NCBI GenBank assembly: GCA_022565805.1
Contig: JAIULZ010000001.1
Coordinates: 124,001-188,000 of the forward strand
DNA: 64,000 nucleotides
Direction: 5' to 3'
Source of the DNA: Balneolales bacterium
GTDB lineage: Bacteria > Bacteroidota > Rhodothermia > Balneolales > Cyclonatronaceae
In this document: piece by piece, positions 28,005 to 34,914 of the stretch
How positions within the stretch are numbered: position 1 is the stretch's first letter
How the letters are laid out: each line of letters starts with the position of its first letter
Notes under the pieces: model-generated
What the model was told of the DNA's origin: nothing
The model's input: the letters and a program-made list of their open reading frames with translations, nothing else
Database searches by the model: none
Position numbers and translations under genes: made by a program

Positions 28005-28529
28005 TTAGGACTTAACTTCTTCTTTGAGTTCGCTAGCTACATTTTTTCCTTTTTTGAACATCTCAGCGAAGTTTTCCTTGTTTTTCTCCACATCGAAATC
28101 GAGAAACGTACCACCTTTTTCAAAGTGATTAATAAAAATCTGCCCTAAGGCGTAAGCAAAAGCACTTGAAAAAAGAGGCATAGTTATTGAGCCTACAAGA
28201 GTACCAATAATGGGGATAGCTTTAATTGTGCTGCCAACGGTTCCTGCTGCAAAGGTTTTGGCAGTAACGCTTGAAAGGATAGGCGAAATAACGTTACGGG
28301 CTCTGTTTTCGGAGAACTCTACATTATATATTTTTGACAGCTCACTTACCATCTTGATCTGTACGCCGGTTACTGTTGCAATATCAACAAGCGGGAAAGG
28401 AATTAAACCGGCACCAAGCGACCACAGCATATATTTCTTCACAATCTTTAGAGACTGCTGTTCTTTTGTAAGTATTGCTTCCTGTACGGCTTCGGTTCCT
28501 GCTTCAGATGATGTTTGTTTTTTAGCCAT
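28005..28529 (-). CDS. DUF697-like small membrane-associated protein
   Basis: A 174-residue protein with a charged N-terminus, then two hydrophobic segments typical of the DUF697 / YcjF C-terminal region: WSLGAGLIPFPLVDIATVTG (about residues 36-55) and IPIIGTLVGS with TMPLFSSAFAYALG (about 104-130). The G-IP-P-DI pattern is characteristic. The C-terminus is a charged, probably helical tail rich in Lys and Glu. Family members are often fused to or found next to small GTPases, but none is seen here. The role is unknown; association with the inner membrane is likely. Confidence 0.7.
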   Translation of the reverse strand: MAKKQTSSEAGTEAVQEAILTKEQQSLKIVKKYMLWSLGAGLIPFPLVDIATVTGVQIKMVSELSKIYNVEFSENRARNVISPILSSVTAKTFAAGTVGSTIKAIPIIGTLVGSITMPLFSSAFAYALGQIFINHFEKGGTFLDFDVEKNKENFAEMFKKGKNVASELKEEVKS

Positions 28530-28631
28530 TTGTTTGATGTGTTTAGGGTGATTAAATAAAAGCTTTAAATAGCTTTTATTTAGTAATTGAAATCTGACAA
28601 TGATCTGTAATTGCAGACTCCATTATTTCTG

Positions 28632-28802
28632 TTATTCATTCGTAGTAGGTTTTTGCTTTGTTAAGACCAGGAAAAAAAGAACTAATATGGGTGATAGTAA
28701 AATGCTTGCGATAAAAAATCCCCAAAACCCCAGATTACGGTCGCTACCCAGCACACCCGCTATTACCGATAAAATTATCCAGGTTAAGCCAATTATTAAC
28801 AT
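28632..28802 (-). CDS. Small two-helix membrane protein (56 residues)
   Basis: A short gene read from the ATG at 28802 to TAA at 28634-28632. The product has two hydrophobic segments (LTWIILSVIAGVLG and GFFIASILLSPILVLFFLVL) around a polar hinge, GSDRNLGFWG. The hinge plus the following SILLSP resembles a family of tiny Bacteroidota membrane proteins with the pattern G-R-x-G-F-W-G followed by LLSP; I know no function for them. It is in the same orientation as the DUF697-like gene about 100 bases away and could share its transcript. Support is the intact frame, the hydrophobic pattern and the remembered motif. Confidence 0.65.
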   Translation of the reverse strand: MLIIGLTWIILSVIAGVLGSDRNLGFWGFFIASILLSPILVLFFLVLTKQKPTTNE

Positions 28803-29802
28803 GAGTAAATTTTTAAATTCATGATATATTTAGTATCAATTTAATCATTTATAGCTTAATAGCGCATATTGACTTCTTTAATCTATTAATTCACTATATA
28901 TATTGAAATCAAGAACATATTTGTATTAAGTGTTTTTAATCTTTTTGGAAAGCCTTAAGGTAATTTGTGTTTGGTGTCTTTTTTCCTGCTAATTATCGAA
29001 TCTTTTGATAGGAGTTCCACGACTACTGTTTCCAGTTATATTCAAAGACTTTTATTTAAAAACTAAAAAAGTCGCAAAAGTACTCTGACCCACCTATCGT
29101 GTTTAAAATTTCGTAGAATTAGTAGCTTGTATTCGTAGTAAGGTGTTTTATAAAAGCAAGCTAAAAAGAAAAAATAATTCTAACAACTGAAACCGTTTAT
29201 TTTTTAATAATTTATTGGATATCAGAAACTGTATTTTGAAATAAAAACAGCTTAAGATGATATACAACTATGGCATTAGAGTCGTTTAAGAAGGTCTAAG
29301 TCTTCTTATTTGTATATCACCTATTATTTTAATCTAGGTATGACGGCAGTCTGATTTTAGTAAAAAAGCTTTATAAAAACCTCCCCCCAATTATTTCTTT
29401 TGTAGATAAATAAACTTTTGGCCTCTCAGGCATGTGGGCTTTTTTGATTTTTTTTCTCAAAGTTAATTTTCAACCGGATTTTTTTATAATTGTGTTTCTA
29501 TGTAGTTGATTTATATGAGATCCGAATAAAATTCTATTTTGTGTGAAAACAGAAGTTCTAAAGACTATGAAATTTTAGCTTAAATCTTATTTCTAAAAAT
29601 GAGCTTGCTCCGAAAAGTGAAATTTAAACCACGAGGTCACTAAGACTCGAAGATTTGAAAGTGTAATTGATTGTTTTTATTACATTCAATTCATACTTGA
29701 AGAAATAAATTACGAATTAGAGATAAATCGGAGTAGCCTCATAGATTGAATTGGAAACCATAATTTTCATGGAAGCAGGAGAGCGATTTCATAATGGTTA
29801 TT
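28803..29802. other. 1-kb AT-rich interval without a recognisable gene
   Basis: Stop codons are frequent in all frames and there are many poly-A/T tracts. No tRNA-like cloverleaf, CRISPR repeats or strong GC hairpins were seen. It lies upstream of the small membrane protein and downstream of the PPTase gene. Confidence 0.5.
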
Positions 29803-30528
29803 TTAAAGAGAACAGCACGAAAAAGCATAGTTTTCGGTCGTCAATGCAATAAATACAGATGTACCATATATCTGATTGCATTTCCATGTGATAGAGTGCG
29901 GATGTAAAGTTTCTGGTTTTTTTAATAGTTGTACAGAATCAAGTTTTATGAAGTTTCTTTCTGTTGAATTCGACATAACACGCCTTTCATAGTCAAGACT
30001 TGCAGTAATTTCGATATTTATTTCAGTTGGATTCATCTGTAATCCAAGGCCGCATGCTTTCATTAAAGATTCTTTTGCTGTCCATAAAAAGAAAAAAAAT
30101 ATCGCTTTATCGAGTTCATTCCGGTAATTACTAAGTGTTGTAATCTCATTTTGAGTGCAAACCTTGGTAAGTATATCCTCAGGGAGATCTGTAATCTTTT
30201 CAATGTCTACACCCGTATTAGCGTACTCGTTAGTGGAGCATGCTACAAGTTGACCCGAATGAGAAATATTAAATCTCGGGTAGGGGTAGGGTAATTGTGG
30301 GCGATCATATTTACCGTATGAAAACATCAGCGGAAGTGATACACTGATTCCAGTTTCTTTTAGATGTTCTGCTAATAAGATGCGAGAGGCATAGAGCCGG
30401 TCTTTATCTTCTTGATGAATAAATCTTGCCTTTCTGTTAATATCTTTTGGTGATAGCAGGCTTTCTGCCGGGTAAACTCCGGAATATTCGCGAATTAAAA
30501 TCTCATGTTCAGCTATTGAAAAAAGCAT
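29803..30528 (-). CDS. Sfp-type 4'-phosphopantetheinyl transferase
   Basis: A 241-residue enzyme that moves phosphopantetheine from CoA onto the Ser of carrier domains. The family signatures are clear: FNISHSG (86-92), GVDIE with metal ligands D108 and E110, and WTAKESLMKACGLGL (149-163) with E153 and K157. The length fits the Sfp/EntD class used for secondary metabolism rather than the about 120-residue AcpS class. The carrier domains of the NRPS/PKS operon need such an enzyme, and this is the only one in the window, 6 kb upstream of the operon's start, so it is the likely activator. It is not in the same transcript. Confidence 0.9.
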   Translation of the reverse strand: MLFSIAEHEILIREYSGVYPAESLLSPKDINRKARFIHQEDKDRLYASRILLAEHLKETGISVSLPLMFSYGKYDRPQLPYPYPRFNISHSGQLVACSTNEYANTGVDIEKITDLPEDILTKVCTQNEITTLSNYRNELDKAIFFFFLWTAKESLMKACGLGLQMNPTEINIEITASLDYERRVMSNSTERNFIKLDSVQLLKKPETLHPHSITWKCNQIYGTSVFIALTTENYAFSCCSL

Positions 30529-30820
30529 GTGTATCTGTTCAAATTGATTCCTGTTCCGATTTGGTGCTTGTGCTTGTGCGCTGCATAACCTTCATCTAAG
30601 CATAAGCTATTTTCCAGTAACTGTAACTAACCTCAAGCTAACTTATCTTTATTAAGTATTGCTGTTTAAAAATCTGAATTCGCTTGGCTTGCTACTTTTC
30701 GCTTTGAGCAGACAGCTCTGAATTGCGATGCAAAGCTAAGGAAAAATTCAGGATTTAATAATTACCGGAAACAATGTAATCATCTTAGATTTAAAGATTA
30801 AGAATATGCCCATATATTTC

Positions 30821-30856
30821 TCAGTATTGTCAGTGTTGTCAGTGTTGTCAGTGTTT
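30821..30856. repeat. Four tandem 9-base repeats
   Basis: Unit TCAGTGTTG in four consecutive copies, two perfect, the first and last with one change each. Intergenic, between the rhodopsin terminator and the PPTase promoter region. Confidence 0.85.
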
Positions 30857-30887
30857 TCGAGTTTGGCTCTGTACACTTTTTCTCAAA

Positions 30888-30921
30888 ATAAAAAAAGCCT
30901 GCTTTCCGAAGAAAACAGGCT
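30888..30921 (-). terminator. Rho-independent terminator of the rhodopsin gene
   Basis: An 11-base stem (plus-strand arms 30896-30906 and 30911-30921, one G-T wobble) closed by a minus-strand UUCG tetraloop and followed on the minus strand by a run of Ts. Located 36 bases past the rhodopsin stop. Confidence 0.9.
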
Positions 30922-30956
30922 CTAAAACAATCAACGATTGTTAAATCAGGCTAAAA

Positions 30957-31835
30957 CTATACAGTTTCACCATCGCGGTTGTAGTCATAACCTTCAGCAT
31001 TACTCATAATTTGAGCTACTACTGTAAGCAGAATACCGTAGATAACTTTAGAAGTTACGTCGGCAACGGTGTATGTTAACTGACGACCAACAACAGCAGC
31101 TTCAGCAGCAAGACCTGTTAGTGATGGCTCAAGTCCCGGTGGAATCAAATATGGCATCAGGTAAGCGCCTGGGTATAGCATCCATGAGAAGAGGAAAACA
31201 GTCCAAATGTAGCCCATATAACGCTGTGCGTCGGCAGGAATACCTTCGGAGCCTTCGTTGATAACTTTCTTCATTGTGATAAGAATATCAACAAAGAAAA
31301 TTGTAGAAATGAAACCCCAAATAGCGAACCATAACGGGCTGGTTACTTCATAGTATTGACCGATATAACCAGTTACAATCATAAGCGTACCGGAAATCCA
31401 GAAGCGGTTACGTACTGATGAAAAGCTGCTCTTCGTAAGTGATACAACAAAAAGAATCTGGAAAAGAAGCATGGGTACGTCGATGAGCCAGTTCAGATAA
31501 CGATAACCGTTATTGAACAAGGCAGCGCCATCGGCCAGGAAGTAACGACCTCTTTCTGCATCGAATGTAAATGCATCAATCCAGTTTTGTGCTTGTATAA
31601 AAAGTAATAACCCCGCTGAAACCATTACCACAACCGAAAGAACGGCTGTAGTTCTGTATTTTGGAGACACAGTTTTGATTGTAAGAATAAAGTAAATTAA
31701 TGCTGCAAACATTACAGCGTACCCCACAGTCAGAACATGTGCTACCATTTGGAAGGCCATTTCCGATAAACCATCGTTTTGGCCTACATAGTTTTCAAAC
31801 GTAGCATTACCTAAATTGAATTCTGTAGCTTGCAT
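30957..31835 (-). CDS. Light-driven sodium-pumping rhodopsin (NDQ type, KR2-like)
   Basis: Seven-helix retinal protein of 292 residues from the preferred ATG at 31835; an upstream ATG at 31889 exists, but KR2 homology begins at the shorter start (LGNATFENYVG). The third helix carries N115, D119 and Q126 at the positions of bacteriorhodopsin D85/T89/D96. This NDQ motif defines outward sodium pumps such as KR2 of Krokinobacter. The retinal-binding Lys is K263 in ADVTSKVIYG, with D259 one turn before it. RYLNWLIDVPMLLFQILF and TGYIGQYYEV are close to KR2. The pump sits in the inner membrane and would build a sodium gradient in light. No retinal-forming Blh/Brp oxygenase or carotenoid gene is in the window. 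It appears to be a single-gene transcript with its own terminator. Confidence 0.97.
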   Translation of the reverse strand: MQATEFNLGNATFENYVGQNDGLSEMAFQMVAHVLTVGYAVMFAALIYFILTIKTVSPKYRTTAVLSVVVMVSAGLLLFIQAQNWIDAFTFDAERGRYFLADGAALFNNGYRYLNWLIDVPMLLFQILFVVSLTKSSFSSVRNRFWISGTLMIVTGYIGQYYEVTSPLWFAIWGFISTIFFVDILITMKKVINEGSEGIPADAQRYMGYIWTVFLFSWMLYPGAYLMPYLIPPGLEPSLTGLAAEAAVVGRQLTYTVADVTSKVIYGILLTVVAQIMSNAEGYDYNRDGETV

Positions 31836-32277
31836 AATCGCGTTAGTTATTAGGTGTATGTATGAACCACGAATAATGCTGATTAGCATTTTTGGTTTTA
31901 TCCGTGATTAGTATGTTTCAGCAAACAGAATGGGTGCCCCTTGCGTTCGTATGAGCTGAAAATTTTTATCGGCTCTTATCTATTCTCTATGTGTATGGCA
32001 TTCAAGAAATTGATTATAAAATCCTCATTGGAGGCTCTTTTAAGTAAAAAAATAAGGGATGATTTTTCTTAGTAATCGTACAAAAAAATACGTCTTGTTT
32101 AGGCGCAACTAGTTGTTTGTATGAAATTTCCATTTTTCTTGTTTCTGTTTTGATCTCAAATCATTGATGCTTAAGAAGAAGCTATTTTGCAGACCGAAAA
32201 CTATTCATAAGGAATAGCAGTTTAAGCGGTATTGTTCTCTTCCCTCTTTGATCTAATTTTTTAACGAACTCACTTGT

Positions 32278-32862
32278 ATGATCGACTTAAACGGAACCGA
32301 AAAAAATATACTTAATGATGTAATCGATATGCTAGGACGTGCTTCGGTCGACAAAAAGTTTGCCATGCGTAATATGGTGCTTTCTACTTGTGGTAAATCG
32401 GGAGTTCCGGAATCCAGAATGGTTGTGCTAAGAAAGCTGATATTGCAAAAGGATGACCGCTTTGCTCTCGCAGTATATACCGATAAAAGATCCTCAAAAG
32501 TAGATGATATAAAAGATAATTCATTTGTGTCTTTATGTTTCTGGGACCCCGGCCGCTCGATTCAGATCAGGCTTAAATGCTCTGCTACAGTTATAGAAGC
32601 CGGGGATTTTTATCTGGAACATTTACAGAAAATTAGCGGCAGAGCGCAAGAATCGTATACTACCAAACATAAACCGGGCAGCCCGCTTGGTGCTTCAGGT
32701 GTAGAACTATTCGATTTCGATGAACAAAATTTCTTTTGCCTTATTCTGCTAAATCCATTCGAAGTTGATTTGCTTAAGCTTGGATCGGAACACGTTCGGT
32801 TTATTTGGAAACTAGATCAAAACACATCCTCAAATTGGAAAGGTGGCCGAGTTATTCCCTGA
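32278..32862 (+). CDS. Pyridoxamine 5'-phosphate oxidase-family flavoprotein
   Basis: A 194-residue protein with the split-barrel FMN-binding fold of the PNPOx family: N-terminal helix, then a strand pair with the pattern PESRMVVLRK, followed by TDKRSSKVDDIKDN and SLCFWDPGRSIQIRLKC, matching the FMN-contact regions. A C-terminal segment (LNPFEVDLLKLGSEHVRFIW) is typical of the Alr4036-like subgroup rather than classical PdxH, whose terminal substrate-binding motif (RLxPxxxE) is absent. The substrate is unknown. It stands alone upstream of the sigma factor operon on the same strand, with a 290-base gap. Confidence 0.75.
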   Translation: MIDLNGTEKNILNDVIDMLGRASVDKKFAMRNMVLSTCGKSGVPESRMVVLRKLILQKDDRFALAVYTDKRSSKVDDIKDNSFVSLCFWDPGRSIQIRLKCSATVIEAGDFYLEHLQKISGRAQESYTTKHKPGSPLGASGVELFDFDEQNFFCLILLNPFEVDLLKLGSEHVRFIWKLDQNTSSNWKGGRVIP

Positions 32863-33153
32863 GGTATTTTTGCAACAATCATATTTATTAAGAACTATTA
32901 TTGTGCGGCATTACTCCGATGTGGTATGCAGAGCCATTTGATTTGAGCTGCACCTTCCACGTCTTAACCATATAACGGGGCTTCGCATAAAATTCCGGCT
33001 CATATTCTGGTTTTTCAAAACTTTTTGGAAGCGACTTCCCTGAGCGTTTTTAAAAATCCTCTTCGCAAAAAAAATAGTCCGACAACCTGAAAAACTAGTC
33101 ACTTGCTCATTTGGCTGTGTTTAGAATAAAATCAAACTGTCAACAGATTTCCA

Positions 33154-33783
33154 ATGGATCAATTAACAAACGAAAAAGCCCGAAAACTTCTGGCTGATGT
33201 AGCTTGTTCAAACAAACATGCTTTTGATGAATTATTCAGAAGCATGTATACTCCTTTGGTCATTTTCTCGAGCAGGTACGTACATGATAGGCAAACAGCT
33301 TGTGATGTGGTTCAGGATGCATTTATCAAGATCTGGCAAAAACGTGAAGATCTTGGAGATATTGATCAGGCTAAGGCTTATATATACAGAGCGGTTCGAA
33401 ACCTGTCATTAAACCACATTAGAGATCATTCAAATACTGATACCGGGTTGGAATTCAGTGATTCTGAAAATGAAGTTACGGTTTATCAGCTTCATGCAGG
33501 AAAACAAGAAATATATGCAGAAAGTGTTCAAGACCAGAAAGAGGAAGAAAATGACTTCCACAAAAAACTAAATCTGGTAAAAACCTGGATTCAAAAATTA
33601 CCCAAACGTCAGCGTGAGGCATTCGAATTAAGTCGATTTGAAGGACTTGATCATCAGGAAATAGCAGAAATAATGAAAGTATCTGCGAGAACAGTAAACA
33701 ACCACATTGTAGAAGCTCTCAAAAATTTGCAGCAGTTTCGTAGTGTGCATGAAGAAAAACAAACATTCGTAGGACATGGCTAA
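33154..33783 (+). CDS. ECF RNA polymerase sigma factor (FecI-like)
   Basis: A 209-residue sigma-70 family factor with only regions 2 and 4. Region 2 (about residues 23-70) has the DVVQDAFIKIWQ motif that binds core polymerase and the -10 element; region 4 (about 148-195) has LPKRQREAFELS and the helix-turn-helix EIAEIMKVSARTVNNHI. Its stop overlaps the start of the anti-sigma gene by 8 bases, and a TonB receptor follows, so it should direct transcription of the receptor when the signal arrives from outside. Confidence 0.93.
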   Translation: MDQLTNEKARKLLADVACSNKHAFDELFRSMYTPLVIFSSRYVHDRQTACDVVQDAFIKIWQKREDLGDIDQAKAYIYRAVRNLSLNHIRDHSNTDTGLEFSDSENEVTVYQLHAGKQEIYAESVQDQKEEENDFHKKLNLVKTWIQKLPKRQREAFELSRFEGLDHQEIAEIMKVSARTVNNHIVEALKNLQQFRSVHEEKQTFVGHG

Positions 33784-34807
33784 ACATAAAGGGGAAAAAT
33801 TTCCCGACTCAAAAAACAGCGCCCCAGACTTTTCTGAATTGTCTGAAAATGAGCGCAAAAAACTTGAAATGCTATGGAAAGACCTTTACGGCTACGATTC
33901 GTTGAGCCATAGTATGAAAGCACCCGATTCTAAAGAAATTGAGGATGCATTAAAATCTGTGCATGCGCGCATAGACAATTTTGCGGCCGAAAAAGAAACT
34001 ATTAGTGATGAATTACGGCCTGCAACTAAATCAAATGCAGGCACATTCGTTTCTATTTCGAGGCCTAATCCGCTATTTTCTTACATTGTGGCCGCTGCAG
34101 TGCTTATTCTTACTGTTGGTGGTTATTTATTGTGGCAAGGTGCAAATCAGCCAACCCTTCAACATTTTCAGGTTCCTTTAGGCGAAACTGCCTCTTTAGT
34201 TTTGCCGGATGGTAGCGAAATTACCCTTAATTCTGGCTCTTCTGTGAGTTATTCCAAAGATTTTGGACTAAATTCAAGACAAATAATTTTGGATGGCGAG
34301 GCCTTTTTTAGCGTAATGCCCTCCAAGATTCCCTTTAGCGTATCGGCTAACGGAACAATCACAGAAGTTCTTGGTACATCATTTAATATCAGATCATGGT
34401 CAGATGATCCTATTCAACGCACAGACATAGCAGTAAGCAGCGGTCTTGTCGCTTTTGCATCCAAATCTGATCCGGTTAAACGAGTAGTTCTTGAGGCTAA
34501 TCAGGCAAGTTCGGTAAGTAATTTGTCCATAGTTCCGGTAGATCCGGTGTACTTGCAGAGTAATCATCCTTTTGAGTGGCGCAACAATAATCTTGCTTTT
34601 ACAGAACAGCCCTTAAGTGTAATCTTTCGCGAAATAGAGCGAAAATTCAACATCACCATAGACATATCTAATGATGTTATCGCGAACACCCGGCTTAACC
34701 TCTTTTATACAGATCCCGATACGGCTGAATCGGTAATCGCAGACATTTGTATTGCTAAAGGGTTGCGCTATGCACGTACATCAACCGGTTTTCGGATAAG
34801 TATGTAA
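33776..34807 (+). CDS. FecR-type anti-sigma regulator
   Basis: A 343-residue inner-membrane regulator. A cytoplasmic N-terminal part (about 1-100), one transmembrane helix (YIVAAAVLILTVGGYLLW, about 103-120), then the periplasmic FecR domain (PLGETASLVLPDGSEITLNSGS, LDGEAFFSV, TEVLGTSFNIRSW) and a C-terminal DUF4974/STN-like domain. Family members hold the sigma factor until the TonB receptor's N-terminal signalling domain engages the periplasmic part. It overlaps the sigma gene by 8 bases and is 107 bases ahead of the receptor gene; the three form one signalling cascade. Confidence 0.93.
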   Translation: MAKHKGEKFPDSKNSAPDFSELSENERKKLEMLWKDLYGYDSLSHSMKAPDSKEIEDALKSVHARIDNFAAEKETISDELRPATKSNAGTFVSISRPNPLFSYIVAAAVLILTVGGYLLWQGANQPTLQHFQVPLGETASLVLPDGSEITLNSGSSVSYSKDFGLNSRQIILDGEAFFSVMPSKIPFSVSANGTITEVLGTSFNIRSWSDDPIQRTDIAVSSGLVAFASKSDPVKRVVLEANQASSVSNLSIVPVDPVYLQSNHPFEWRNNNLAFTEQPLSVIFREIERKFNITIDISNDVIANTRLNLFYTDPDTAESVIADICIAKGLRYARTSTGFRISM

Positions 34808-34914
34808 GGAAGCACTAAATTACGTTATAAAATTAACTCAGGCTGCTTTAAGTGATGTGAATGTCTTTTGTCAGCATAAAGGTTTTTTAAAATGAATTAA
34901 CATCAATTGGTTTT

